Positions 35,244-45,321 are shown, numbered from the stretch's first letter. The stretch is DNA of 64,000 nucleotides from UBA168 sp011055275 (GCA_046635845.1 JAQQXN010000001.1); one strand, 5' to 3'. Made by a program: numbers and translations. Notes: generated from the letters alone by a model not told the origin.

Positions 35244-38200
35244 ATGGGTTCTGTAGTATCCAGTTCTTTCCTCAACGAACTAATAGGTAAGGAAACCCAA
35301 TTCGGCCTAGCCTTCTGGCAAAGAACTCTGAGCGAGCTGGGGTACGAGGCGAAGCTGGAAGAACTGGACTTAGCTACCCTGCGCCGCCAAGGAGCGATCA
35401 AATCTGATGTGATTATCAATTCTGTGAAGAGGTTTTTAAAGAGCGATTATGTGGAGGGTGCTATAATAGAGATGCGTTCCCGTCCTACAAGGCGCGTCGC
35501 CGCACAGGTGGCTCGCGACTGGAAGAAGGCTAGAATGATAAGGCCTTTCCTAATATTTACTGACGGCCTCGTCAGCTACCTGGTGATCGTACCAGGGCCA
35601 GGCACCCAGGCGATGGGAGAGGCGAGGATCCTGCAGCTCTCTGACAGACTGTACCACACTGACGCTGAGGTACTCCGCACGATATCTTACGTGAGTGATG
35701 AGGAGCAATTTAGAAAGAAGTACGACGGAGAGTTTCTGCCCTACCAAAGGGTAAGGGATGAGTTCTTCGAGGGTTACAGAGGCCTCTTCGAGGAAGTTGA
35801 GGGGGCGGTCCGCGAATCACTTAACGGCGAGGCCCCCTCTTACGCGCAGAGGTTCTTGGGCAGGCTCATGTTCCTCTACTTCTTGCAGAAGAAGGGATGG
35901 CTGGCTGGCGATAAAAAATACATAGACCGTGTCGCTGACTACCGCGAGCTCAACGAGCTCTTCTACGATTACCTAAGCAAGGGGAGACACAACGGCATAC
36001 CATTTCTGAACGGCTCTCTATTCGAAAAGGAGTCCTATATGAGCGAGGAAGTGGAAAGCCAGCTCTCTAAGCCCATGAACGGGATTTTTAAAAAGGCCCG
36101 CGAGTTCTTCAACCGCTACAACTTCACCGTGGATGAATCATCACCCCTGGACGTGGAGGTCGGCATAGATCCCGCGTTAATAGGTACCGTTTTCGAAAAC
36201 ATGCTTCCAGAGGAGGACAGGGGCAATAAAGGCACCTTTTACACACCTCCCAGCGAGATGTCCTTCATATGCCGCAGGGCTCTTGCCAATTACCTTGGTT
36301 TCCCCGATAGGATAGAAAAAAGAGGGGAAAGATTCATTTTCGTTGATGGTATCAAGGATTACTTGGAGGGGCTAAGGCAAAGGAAGAGCGAAAAGGAGGT
36401 AAGAGACCTGAGGGAAAAGGTGCTCAGCATAAAGGTACTAGACCCGGCCGTGGGCTCCGGAGGGTTCTTGCTTATGATGATGAACGAGATGGTGGACCTG
36501 CTAGAGCAGGCAGACGAAACGGTGGGCTGGAGGACAGATCCAGAGGACTATAAAAAGCAGATCTTGCCCAATCTGTTCGGCTTTGACATTGAGGCGGAGG
36601 CGGTGGAAATTGCTCGGCTGAGGCTATGGCTCTCGCTGGTTATAGACCAAAAAGAACCCGAGCCACTGCCCAACCTTGACGTGAACTTGGTGAAGGTGAA
36701 CGACTCTCTATTGCTTTCTAATGGGCCTACGAGCCTAGATAGATACACACCTCTTGCGACGGCTCTCAGGGAGGAGTGGGAAAACGCTCACGTGAAATAC
36801 GTCAAGGAACACGACGCCAAAAAGAAGCAGGCCCTGAAGGAGGCGCTCCGGGACCTAGGGGAAAAGCTGCGCCGCGAGACAGGCATCGACCCAAACTCTA
36901 TAGAGGCCTTCATGGCCTCCAAGGCCGACATCGTCGTCATGAACCCGCCGTACGTGCGCCAGGAGGGGATCGATCCGCTGAAAAAAAGGTATTACGTCGA
37001 GGCCTACAGGCTGGATAAAAAATCCGATCTTTATGCGTACTTCTTCGCGAGGGCGTTGGACCTGCTTTCCGAGAAAGGAGTAGTTTCACTCATAACGTCA
37101 GATAAGTGGATGGAGGATAACTACGGCCTAACGCTACAGAGAAAAATAAAGGACAACTTGGTCGCAGTTTACGGCCAGAGGGAAAGAAGCTTTGGTGCTG
37201 ATGTAAACACCGCTGTGAGCGTTTTGAAGAAGGGTCTGGAAAACGAGGGCTTAGATAAAAAGGTGCTCTTCGCTTACCTTGAGAGGTACGGAGAGGAAAG
37301 GGTTATTCATTACGTAGAAGTTAACAGAAGAGACCTGCAGCCAGGTAAGTGGTTCTTCCTAAAACCAGGGGCCTCGTTTTTCGCTGAAAAGTTTTTACCA
37401 AAGTTCAAGCATAAGCTTGAAGAATTTGCAAATATAAAATTCGGAATCAAAACTGGCGCTAACGAGTTCTTCTACATGAAGGATGTCAGCGAACAGTTTG
37501 AGGCCGATAGGTCGTCTGCCCCTGGGAGGTTCGAGGGCGTTCCCGCGAAGACTTCAAAAGAGCTGAAGGAGCAGGGGCTGATCTACGTAGAAAACGAAGG
37601 CAACGAAAGGTTCGTGATCGATCGCAAGGATGTGAGACCCCTACTCAGAAGCCCAAAGGAAGTAAACGGCTACTTGATTTCTAACTTCAGGACCCTTTGC
37701 CTCTACACCAAGGACCCCGGAAACATGACCAAGAAGTACATAGAACACGGCGAAAAGATGGGCCTTCCGACGAGGCCGACGCTCAAAAGCAGGAGGCCAT
37801 GGTACGCCCTGAATGAGCTTGAACCGTCGAGGGTTTTCCTTCCAATGTTCTGGATGGAGAGGCTTTATGCCCCGATCTCCAGGGAGCCCGCGTTGTGCGA
37901 TAACACAATGTACACGGTGAAGCCCAAGGGGCTCTCCGAAGAAACGCTCTGGCTTTACTTGAACTCTTCGGTCTTTTTGCTTACGGTCGAGCTCTTTTGC
38001 AGGAGACTAGGTGGGGCGGCTTCCGAAATAAAGGTAGAAGATTACGAGCAAATGCCCGTTCCCGAGCTGAGCTTCATTAATATCGGCTTTGACCCAAAGG
38101 AGCTCATGAACAGGGTACCCTTGCCGTACTACGAAGAGCTGAAACGTGATGACAGGAGAAGGCTAGACTTGGCCGTGCTCAAGGCGATAGGTTTTGAGCG

Positions 38201-38342
38201 CGCCGAAGAACTCGTTGATGATCTTCACAAAGCGCTCGTAGGGGCAGTAGAGGATAGGCTCGTGAAGGCAGATAGGCCGCTTCGCTCTTCAAAAGATCAG
38301 AGCAATAGTAAGGAGGAGATAAAAGATGACCAAGATAATTGA
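35244..38342 (+). CDS. Eco57I/type IIG-like DNA adenine-N6 methyltransferase (restriction-modification)
   Basis: 1032 residues. SAM-binding motif I LDPAVGSGGFLLMMM is near residue 398 and catalytic motif IV NPPY near residue 565, giving N6-adenine specificity. The N-terminal 350 residues resemble the nuclease/helical part of type IIG and PglX-like enzymes (PYQRVRDEFFEG, FLGRLMFLYFLQKKGWL, GTVFENMLPEEDR). A TaqI-like recognition domain follows (IKFGIKTGANEFF, SLNSSVF-like WLYLNSSVFLLTVELF). It overlaps the PLD-SNF2 gene by 17 bp, so the two are co-translated. Probably marks host DNA and, with its partner, restricts foreign DNA. Confidence 0.88.
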   Translation: MGSVVSSSFLNELIGKETQFGLAFWQRTLSELGYEAKLEELDLATLRRQGAIKSDVIINSVKRFLKSDYVEGAIIEMRSRPTRRVAAQVARDWKKARMIRPFLIFTDGLVSYLVIVPGPGTQAMGEARILQLSDRLYHTDAEVLRTISYVSDEEQFRKKYDGEFLPYQRVRDEFFEGYRGLFEEVEGAVRESLNGEAPSYAQRFLGRLMFLYFLQKKGWLAGDKKYIDRVADYRELNELFYDYLSKGRHNGIPFLNGSLFEKESYMSEEVESQLSKPMNGIFKKAREFFNRYNFTVDESSPLDVEVGIDPALIGTVFENMLPEEDRGNKGTFYTPPSEMSFICRRALANYLGFPDRIEKRGERFIFVDGIKDYLEGLRQRKSEKEVRDLREKVLSIKVLDPAVGSGGFLLMMMNEMVDLLEQADETVGWRTDPEDYKKQILPNLFGFDIEAEAVEIARLRLWLSLVIDQKEPEPLPNLDVNLVKVNDSLLLSNGPTSLDRYTPLATALREEWENAHVKYVKEHDAKKKQALKEALRDLGEKLRRETGIDPNSIEAFMASKADIVVMNPPYVRQEGIDPLKKRYYVEAYRLDKKSDLYAYFFARALDLLSEKGVVSLITSDKWMEDNYGLTLQRKIKDNLVAVYGQRERSFGADVNTAVSVLKKGLENEGLDKKVLFAYLERYGEERVIHYVEVNRRDLQPGKWFFLKPGASFFAEKFLPKFKHKLEEFANIKFGIKTGANEFFYMKDVSEQFEADRSSAPGRFEGVPAKTSKELKEQGLIYVENEGNERFVIDRKDVRPLLRSPKEVNGYLISNFRTLCLYTKDPGNMTKKYIEHGEKMGLPTRPTLKSRRPWYALNELEPSRVFLPMFWMERLYAPISREPALCDNTMYTVKPKGLSEETLWLYLNSSVFLLTVELFCRRLGGAASEIKVEDYEQMPVPELSFINIGFDPKELMNRVPLPYYEELKRDDRRRLDLAVLKAIGFERAEELVDDLHKALVGAVEDRLVKADRPLRSSKDQSNSKEEIKDDQDN

Positions 38343-41300
38343 TAACAAGGGAACGCGCCTTGGCTCCGTGCTAAACGAGGAAATGTCCAGGGTCGAAGAG
38401 GTTGCCATCGCATCCGCCTACTTTGACGTCAGCGGCTTCGGGGCCATAAGGAAGGGGCTTGCCGATAAGCCGCTCCTGTTCCTTCTTGGCAGGGAGCCCA
38501 CTGAGACCGTGAGGTGGGAGGATCAGCTTATTGAGGATTTGGAGAGAGGAGAGGATGACGCGGAGTACTTCAAGCTCCTCAAAGATGCGGTGAACTTCTT
38601 CGAAGATGAAAGGAGGCAAATCCGCATGATAGAGGGTAAGTTTTTCCACGGCAAGGCTTACATAGGCGCGATCCCAAGCCTGAAAAATGTGAAGGGAGGC
38701 TTCGGCGTGGTTGGTTCCAGCAACTTCACCTATGGAGGGCTTGTGAGCAACAGGGAGCTAAACATGCTGAACACAGATCGCGAGGTGGTTCAAGACCTGG
38801 CCAACTGGTTCCTCTCTTCCTGGCAGGAGTCGCAGGACTACAAGGGTACCTTCCTCTCGTTTCTGAAGAACTACGTCACCACGAGGAGCGCGTACGAGGT
38901 GGCGGCAAAGGCCCTGTATGAGCAGTACAAGCCCCAGCTGGAAGCGGTGAAAGATAGGTCTGCCTTGCAGTACTTGCACCCTCACCAAAGGCTAAGTGTT
39001 TCTAACGCCAAGCGCATACTTGACCAATACGGAGGCGTGCTCATAGCTGACGCGACTGGCCTCGGCAAGACGAGGGTGGCGTTGAAGCTTGCCTGGGAGG
39101 CCGTTAACGAGGGAAAGAAGCCTCTCCTCATAGGCCCAAAGAGCGTCATACAAACAACTTGGGAGGAGGAGATGGAAAAGATGCAGGTAAAGCTCGAGAT
39201 GGTGTCCAGCGAGCAGCTATCCCAAAGCCCAGATTCGATCTCAAAATACCGCGATAGGGATTTCATCATAGTGGATGAAGCCCACTACTTCAGGCATCCC
39301 TCCACCCGTAGATACAAGGCGCTTCGCGATCTGATACTTAGAAATAAGGCGCAAGTCGTGCTTTTGACTGCGACGCCCGTTAACACCAGCCTCATGGACC
39401 TGTACTCACTGTTTTCGCTCTACCTTAGCGAGGACGCCATTTCCGACTTGGGGCAACAGTTGAGGGGATACTTCACGGAGAAGCAGAAGGAGTGGCTCCG
39501 CGGAGAGCCGGTGGAAATGGATGAGGTGTTACAAAGGTTCATGGTTAGGATGTCAAGGCTAACTGCCAAGATGTTCAGCCCCAAGATAAGGTTCCCCATG
39601 AGGGTTTTGGATAACGATCCAAGGGATAAGTACCCCCTTGACGTCGACTGTCAAGCCATCTCAGAGCTTCTGGACTCAATGCATATGTCCTTTTACGATC
39701 TTTCTATTGAGAAATTTGGGCGGGTCTTCAAGCTCCCCGACGGGACCCCGGTAGAGAAGTACGCGCAAGAGAAGGAAAGAAAGCAGCTCGAGCAATTGGT
39801 GAAAACCATAGTCAAGATAAACGTGTTCAAAAGGCTGGAGAGCAGCTTGAAGGCGTTTGAGAGCACGATCTCCTCTCTGAGGGACTACGTAGAAAACTTG
39901 GCCATACCGTACGCGAGGAAGGGCTTCTTCATACCTCCAACTTTGAGGGAAGATCCGCTATTCTCTTTTGAGGAGGAGCTGCCAACACCGGAAGAGGTGC
40001 AGAAACAAGGGCTGAAATTACCCAAGCTGGATGAGAAAGAGGCCTCTCGCTTTATTTTCGATTGCCAAGAAGATGTCAAAACCATGAACAGGTTGCTTTC
40101 GTTGTTGCCGAACAACGACTCGAAGTATGAGGCCCTGGAAAGCAGACTCAGGGAGCTAATAGGTCAGTTAAAGGAAAATAATGGCGTCTTAATATTCAGC
40201 GAATATGAGACCACCGCTAGGTACTTGAGGGATAGGCTGAGGGAATTTGCCGAGAGCTTCGGGAAGAAAGCTTACCTCGTAACGGGTAGTCATGGGTCTG
40301 ACGAGAAGGTTGCCACAATCAGGGACTTTAGGGAGCACGGAGGAATCCTGGTGAGCACGGACGTGCTCAGCGAGGGGCAGAACCTGCAAAACGCGCAATA
40401 CGTGGTCAATTACGATTTCCCTTGGAACCCAGTCGTTCTCATACAGAGGGTAGGGAGGGTCGACAGGCTTGGTTCTTCTTATGACCGCGTCTACGTCATA
40501 AACGTGATGCCGAAAAACGGTGACGTGGAAGACCCCACCACGCTTGAGCACTTCCTTAGGTTAATGCAAAGGCTTTACATGCGTCTCGATGCCATCAGGA
40601 ACACCGTTGGGCTTGATGCTTCAACTCTTGGAGAGGAGGCTGGTCCGAAGGACTTTCTCGTACAGGAAGAGCTTGCAACCGGGAAGGAAGGGGTGTTGGA
40701 GGACATAGCCAGGAGGCTGGACCAATTCACCAGCGATCCCATGGACACCCTAGCTAAGATAATGGATGAAAAAGGGTTGGACTGGCTCGAAGGCCTTCCC
40801 AATGGAATAGGGGCATTCAAGAAAAGCGATAGGGACGCGCTCTTCGTATTCTTCGAAGACAAAGAGGGAAGCGGAGCAGTAAACCACTACTGGCGGCTGA
40901 AGTACTTTGACGGCAAAGGTGAGGCCGTGACTTCGAGCTCGACCATACTTCAGATGCTGCTTTCGGGGGATTCAGAAAGCAAGGGCGAGGACATAGATTA
41001 TGACGTGCTGGTAAATAGGATGAGGGAGGTGCGCGAAGAGCTTCTTGCGGAGTTCAAGCGGGAAGAGGACAGCCGGAGGACAAAGCTGGGCCCGCTCAGC
41101 GCTGACAAGGGCGCCAGGGAAGTGTTTGATGCTCTGAGCAAGCTTGGTGATGAGGGAGAAAAACTTGCCGCCCGTTTCAGAAGTAGATCTGATGAAATGG
41201 CATTGGTTAAAGCCCTGCGTGACGCAATCGCTCGCGGCGACCTCATGGAAAAAGCTAGGGAGCTGCTTACCGATGACGTTTCTCGCGTTGGTAAAGATAC

Positions 41301-41376
41301 TGAGACAAGCCACGAGCACAAGCTTACCAGGGTCTGCTGGTGCTGGTTCAGGCACGAGCCGGAGGTGAGCTTATGA
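38326..41376 (+). CDS. PLD nuclease-SNF2 helicase fusion of the restriction operon
   Basis: 1016 residues. The N-terminus has a phospholipase-D motif (FFHGKAYIG ... VVGSSNFTYGG, about 105-148). The SNF2/DEAD part has Walker A ADATGLGKTRVAL (about 241), IIVDEAHYFRHPSTRR (about 315), LLTATPVNTS, and the C-terminal motif VI QRVGRVDRLGSS (about 706). The ATG lies inside the end of the methylase gene and a GGAGG sequence about 12 nt upstream suggests Shine-Dalgarno use inside the operon. The layout resembles the effector of phage-defence R-M systems; DISARM core genes drmA/drmB are absent. Confidence 0.88.
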   Translation: MTKIIDNKGTRLGSVLNEEMSRVEEVAIASAYFDVSGFGAIRKGLADKPLLFLLGREPTETVRWEDQLIEDLERGEDDAEYFKLLKDAVNFFEDERRQIRMIEGKFFHGKAYIGAIPSLKNVKGGFGVVGSSNFTYGGLVSNRELNMLNTDREVVQDLANWFLSSWQESQDYKGTFLSFLKNYVTTRSAYEVAAKALYEQYKPQLEAVKDRSALQYLHPHQRLSVSNAKRILDQYGGVLIADATGLGKTRVALKLAWEAVNEGKKPLLIGPKSVIQTTWEEEMEKMQVKLEMVSSEQLSQSPDSISKYRDRDFIIVDEAHYFRHPSTRRYKALRDLILRNKAQVVLLTATPVNTSLMDLYSLFSLYLSEDAISDLGQQLRGYFTEKQKEWLRGEPVEMDEVLQRFMVRMSRLTAKMFSPKIRFPMRVLDNDPRDKYPLDVDCQAISELLDSMHMSFYDLSIEKFGRVFKLPDGTPVEKYAQEKERKQLEQLVKTIVKINVFKRLESSLKAFESTISSLRDYVENLAIPYARKGFFIPPTLREDPLFSFEEELPTPEEVQKQGLKLPKLDEKEASRFIFDCQEDVKTMNRLLSLLPNNDSKYEALESRLRELIGQLKENNGVLIFSEYETTARYLRDRLREFAESFGKKAYLVTGSHGSDEKVATIRDFREHGGILVSTDVLSEGQNLQNAQYVVNYDFPWNPVVLIQRVGRVDRLGSSYDRVYVINVMPKNGDVEDPTTLEHFLRLMQRLYMRLDAIRNTVGLDASTLGEEAGPKDFLVQEELATGKEGVLEDIARRLDQFTSDPMDTLAKIMDEKGLDWLEGLPNGIGAFKKSDRDALFVFFEDKEGSGAVNHYWRLKYFDGKGEAVTSSSTILQMLLSGDSESKGEDIDYDVLVNRMREVREELLAEFKREEDSRRTKLGPLSADKGAREVFDALSKLGDEGEKLAARFRSRSDEMALVKALRDAIARGDLMEKARELLTDDVSRVGKDTETSHEHKLTRVCWCWFRHEPEVSL

Positions 41377-42431
41377 TGGCTCAAGCGGTTTTCCCACTAA
41401 CTTCGGAAGAAATTTCTTATGGTAATAATAACGAGCTTTTCATGTTTGCAAGGATCACAGGATATAATCCGGGACTAATTATCTTCGATGTTACCGTTGG
41501 GCTGAGGGCACTGCAGAATCGTAATGCGGCGGTCCAATCGGGTGGTATTTCTTCCATTGAGGTATGGTATCCAATAACTGGTTTTATATGGTACACATAT
41601 AAAGTCGAAGAGGGGCAAAAATCACAATCGGTTACAAAGCTAGTTAATAACGTTTTCTTAATCGATAACAAATATAGCAGGGACACGCTAATACGCAGTG
41701 GTGAGAAAGAGGATTTTGAAGTTGTTTTGCCTATATCGCTGCAATCATATCTGGAGATCCGCGACGCAGCTGAGAAAAGCAAAAGCATAACGCTGTTTTT
41801 AGAGTTAAGTTTTTCGGCTCTTTGGAACGCCGGCCAACTGGGGCAAAAGACAATAGATCACAACCCTATATTCAGCTTTGAAGCTAATAAAGGATGGTTG
41901 GACGCGGTCGGTCCATCTTTGTTTCCCATCTTGACGCAGTCTATATTGCTTCCCTCGTGGATCCCGCCCGATACTAGAGAGGATTATTTGGAGGCCGTAA
42001 AATGCTACTATGACGGTTGTTATAAAGCTTCAGCCGTTATGATTAGGAGATTCCTGCAAAAAGTCCTAATAGAAAAAGGTATCAGTAGCCGTACGGATTC
42101 TGGTAAAACCCGTCCGCTATCTGATCAAATAGATGAAGCATTTGATAAGAAGCTGTTGAACGAATATATGAAAAATATTGCTCATGGGATTCGCTTCCTG
42201 GGCAATTGGGGCGCGCATCCTCAGGATGATGGGTTAAATCAAGTAACCCGTGAAGAGGTGCAGGCGGCGCTAGTATTGATAAAAATGCTTGCCTCTTCAC
42301 CCTTATTGAGCGATGCGCCCCGATGCGCTGAATCGCTACTTTACGTAGAACTACTTTTCCCTCGGCGGTTTGTCGATGCAATATCCGGCCTTCGCGCCTA
42401 CCTCGTACATTTACGCATGGCGATCCCGTAA
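41373..42431 (+). CDS. DUF4145 (HEPN-like) protein, third gene of the operon
   Basis: 352 residues from ATG 41373, which overlaps the stop of the helicase gene (ATGA), so translation is coupled. The N-terminal 190 residues are beta-rich and unrecognised. From YDGCYKASAVMIRRFLQKVL to HGIRFLGNWGAHP and REEVQAALVLIKML it is a DUF4145 domain with the R-x7-H arrangement at residues 274-282. These domains accompany many restriction genes. Base use is clearly more AT-rich than in the two genes before. After SDAP a CGA (42321-42323) and an unrelated tail follow. Confidence 0.7.
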   Translation: MMAQAVFPLTSEEISYGNNNELFMFARITGYNPGLIIFDVTVGLRALQNRNAAVQSGGISSIEVWYPITGFIWYTYKVEEGQKSQSVTKLVNNVFLIDNKYSRDTLIRSGEKEDFEVVLPISLQSYLEIRDAAEKSKSITLFLELSFSALWNAGQLGQKTIDHNPIFSFEANKGWLDAVGPSLFPILTQSILLPSWIPPDTREDYLEAVKCYYDGCYKASAVMIRRFLQKVLIEKGISSRTDSGKTRPLSDQIDEAFDKKLLNEYMKNIAHGIRFLGNWGAHPQDDGLNQVTREEVQAALVLIKMLASSPLLSDAPRCAESLLYVELLFPRRFVDAISGLRAYLVHLRMAIP

Positions 42432-43255
42432 GATCCAAAGGAGTTGTTTTTCAGTGGTCGCAAGGCTCCCAGAATTTCCACTGGAGGGGCAAGAGGCATG
42501 CCTAAAGCGGCAAACACCAAACTTATTTTAAGTGAACACTTTATTGAATAAGTCTGCGGGAATTTAATTAGCGAAGAATAACTTAGCAGCGATAGCTATT
42601 GAATTATATTTGGCAATTAACTAAAGCGTTGATGCATCAATGGCTGAAGAACCAAGGTCGTTTTTGAGCGTGATAGGTCAGGTCGCGATTAGAAGTTATT
42701 GAGAAACTGTGTTGTTAGGCTTGAACTGGGTACATAATTCTTGCTATGGCGATGAACGTCGATACAAGGAATTAACTAAGTAATAATGCTTACGTGCAGA
42801 TAAGAGGATAAAGCACAGCTATACACAATGCCGATGGTTCAAGGAAAAACCAGAAAAGTGAGTACAACTCGCTGGTTTACGATAAGCACAAGGATGAAAA
42901 TGTGTCTCGTAATAAAAATGCTTGCACCTCCTGCTTATAAACGGGGGAGTTCGTCGAGGGCATTGCGATGGAAATATAATAAAGCTCCTTGGCGAAGGCC
43001 GCGATCAGAGGGATTACCTACGATGCTGGGCTATTATAGCAAACACATGATGAAGCCTGACCAAAAAAGCAGTGCAAACGCCACCTCTGAGCGATATAAC
43101 TTGAGGCTTACCTAATTGTATAGCCTATGTTTTAGGAAAGAGGATCATTTTTCGCTACTTAGGATCCTTTCAATTAATGGCCCATGTTCGCACCTGAATC
43201 TTTGCTTTATGGATTCCCGTACGCGTGAGGTTTGTGTGTTGAATAGGCTTAAAGT
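42432..43255. other. AT-rich noncoding gap of 824 bp
   Basis: No intact gene. Fragments in changing frames near 42840-43080 (KPEKSEYNSLVYDKHKDENVS; GEFVEGIAMEI) look like a decayed gene that I cannot identify. Composition matches the AT-rich genes on both sides, so the block 41.4-44.8 kb may have one foreign origin. Confidence 0.4.
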
Positions 43256-44893
43256 ATGAGTATCCCGTATCATATGGAGCCTAGGCCAAGTTTAGAATCT
43301 TGGCTGAAAGTAGTAATTACGCGCGCAAGGGAGGCATACGCTAGTACTCCTCAGGAAATAATTCATAAGCTTCCTTACGGATTGGGCGAGTTAGACTCTC
43401 CCTGCCAGGTATTTGCTATATCGCTGCGCTGGCCGAGAAAACAATATATCTACTTCTTTAAGGACAGCAACCGGAGCGACTTAGAGTTATTAATACGCGA
43501 AGATGTGCCTTTGGATGAGCTTATTCCCACAGTTGAAAGCGCTTTATCTGATCAGCGTTTTGCAATTAAGTTAGATGTGCCTGCCCTTTTCCCTACGGCC
43601 TCTATAAATAAGGGAGTTGCTGTACCAATGCCTCATGAAACCTTGGCAGATTTTATAAGAAGGCAATTTGCCTCGATCATCAAGCAACTGCAAAGTCTTG
43701 TGTTTATAAAGCAACACCCGACGCCATATCCAGGAATTCAGGTCTATTCGCATTGGCCCTTTCCTAGAGGACAAACAAAGGGTTGGGTCTGGTATGTCGA
43801 TGGCCATTTAGAAGAGATAGATCCTGAGTATAGGATTCTTGACTGGGAAGTGGAAGCGGCTAAGAAAAGTTCGCAGAATAATGCGGCACAGGTTAGTACT
43901 GCAGCGCAAAACCTCCAGACTGGTCCCCTTCTCACAAGTATAAAGGGTTATGGGACGTTCATTTACCCTCCTGTGTGGATAGGGGACTTGCCGAAGATGG
44001 ATCTGATGACAATGATCTGGGGTGTTTTCGTTCCTCCAAGGCCTATGTTTTCCTTTCGTTATAAAAGCAAGGTCGTCGCTTTCGGTCAACAAGGTCTTAT
44101 GCTAATAGAGGCAAAAGAACGCGGAGAGGCGATTCAAAAAATGAATGAGATATTCGGCGCGGCTCTTCTTTTAAATCATGAATTCGACGCAGTCAGGGAA
44201 AGCGATCTAGGGGAGGCTTCCTTTTCCTTCTGTGGCTCAGAAATCAACCCCAAAGCAATGGTTGATAGCATAACGTTTCCCGCTAGTTTGCCCCGCCTCC
44301 AGCTGGCTCAAGAGGAGTTCTTTTCCGTTTCTAGCGATGCTCTGGAAACGTCAAAGAAACTGAGCGTTGATGACTTGAGCAGAATAATTGAAAAAGCAAA
44401 TTCGCTTTCCAGTAGACCGGACGCAAGTGATTATATCGCTTCCCTTGCAAAAGCGCATACCCATCTCCGCTACGCGGAATATGAAGAGGCATTTATCATT
44501 AGCTGGCGCATAATAGAGAGAATAATAAAGGAGAATCTTGAAGAACAATTAAAGCGCTCAAGTTCAAAGGAGGCGATAGATCGGCTTAAGCGGCGTAGTA
44601 TGGAGATAATCATAGAGGTAATGAATGTAATTGGTGGCCTTGACGAAGGAGATTACGGTAAACTGATGGAGTTAAAAAGCATAAGAAACAAAATGATCCA
44701 TAATGATTATGAGATAAGAGGAGACGAAGCCCGTGAGTGCTATGAAATGGCTTTTGCGTTAGTGCTGAGGCATCAAGTAAATTCCTCTTATCGACCTTGT
44801 GATGTAGCAGGTGTAATAGGAGCGAAGAACCGCGAGTCCGCTATCCTGTTGTTTAGGACGTCCTCCTTGAAGTCATCTAGGGTGCCGTCGTAG
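43256..44893 (+). CDS. Large protein with C-terminal HEPN RNase domain
   Basis: 545 residues. The first 370 are unrecognised, with Pro- and aromatic-rich segments (SHWPFPRGQTKGWVWYVDG). The last 150 form a HEPN domain: AKAHTHLRYAEYEEAFIISW and ELKSIRNKMIHNDYEI, with R477-N-K-M-I-H482 giving the R-x4-H catalytic motif of HEPN ribonucleases. The domain ends at RHQVNSSY, where CGA (44792-44794) opens a 33-residue tail. Alone on its own transcript within the island; an abortive-infection RNase with an unknown sensor domain is a reasonable guess. Confidence 0.65.
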   Translation: MSIPYHMEPRPSLESWLKVVITRAREAYASTPQEIIHKLPYGLGELDSPCQVFAISLRWPRKQYIYFFKDSNRSDLELLIREDVPLDELIPTVESALSDQRFAIKLDVPALFPTASINKGVAVPMPHETLADFIRRQFASIIKQLQSLVFIKQHPTPYPGIQVYSHWPFPRGQTKGWVWYVDGHLEEIDPEYRILDWEVEAAKKSSQNNAAQVSTAAQNLQTGPLLTSIKGYGTFIYPPVWIGDLPKMDLMTMIWGVFVPPRPMFSFRYKSKVVAFGQQGLMLIEAKERGEAIQKMNEIFGAALLLNHEFDAVRESDLGEASFSFCGSEINPKAMVDSITFPASLPRLQLAQEEFFSVSSDALETSKKLSVDDLSRIIEKANSLSSRPDASDYIASLAKAHTHLRYAEYEEAFIISWRIIERIIKENLEEQLKRSSSKEAIDRLKRRSMEIIIEVMNVIGGLDEGDYGKLMELKSIRNKMIHNDYEIRGDEARECYEMAFALVLRHQVNSSYRPCDVAGVIGAKNRESAILLFRTSSLKSSRVPS

Positions 44894-44907
44894 AGCCTCA
44901 TCCCTCG

Positions 44908-45273
44908 TCATCCCTCATCGTACCTCCTGTTCGATCCTTTCACCTTTTCAGCCGGGTACCTCTCCGCGTCCTTCTTCAGCTTCGAGGAAAGGCACTCTGA
45001 GAGGTCGAAACCCGCCACGTCCGCGAACCTTAGCAGGAAGTAGAGGGAGTCGGCGAGCTCGTCGCCCACTTCCTCGCGCCTGCGGGGATCCGCGAGCATG
45101 GCCCTCGCCTCTTCATCGCTCTTGAACCTGAAAAGCTGGAGGAGCTCCGAGGACTCCGTTACCATGCCGATTGCCAGCTCCTTCGGCGTGTGGAATTTCC
45201 CCCACTCCCTCTCGTCGCAGAAGTTCTTGACGACTTCCTTGAGCTGCCTCACAGTTGCCTCCGCGTCTGCCAT
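44908..45273 (-). CDS. MazG-like nucleotide pyrophosphohydrolase (RS21-C6/iMazG type)
   Basis: 121 residues: REWGKFHTPKELAIGMVTES, ELLQLFRF, and EEVGDELADSLYFLLRFAD, which gives the E-x2-E ... E-x3-D metal site of all-alpha NTP pyrophosphatases. These small members clean up non-canonical dNTPs, and some contribute to phage defence. Leaderless from ATG 45273, with ACTTAAAG about 24 nt upstream; that promoter is duplicated at 47511-47536. Confidence 0.85.
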   Translation of the reverse strand: MADAEATVRQLKEVVKNFCDEREWGKFHTPKELAIGMVTESSELLQLFRFKSDEEARAMLADPRRREEVGDELADSLYFLLRFADVAGFDLSECLSSKLKKDAERYPAEKVKGSNRRYDEG

Positions 45274-45283
45274 GACGTAGGAA

Positions 45284-45309
45284 GGCGAGGGGCTTTAAGT
45301 GTTGGTAGC
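45284..45309 (-). repeat. Direct-repeat copy 1: mazG promoter
   Basis: The 26 bp that include the TATA box of the MazG-like gene are repeated exactly at 47511-47536 in the same orientation. Similarity continues for about 23 bp through the start codon (ATGGCAGACG in both). The two copies bracket the TOPRIM/ATPase pair. Confidence 0.85.
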
Positions 45310-45321
45310 CGCCCGAGGGTG

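Noticed and set aside
35244..41376. Calling the methylase/helicase operon DISARM or BREX
   Set aside because: DrmA, DrmB, BrxL, BrxZ/PglZ and similar genes are not in the window, and PLD is fused to the helicase.
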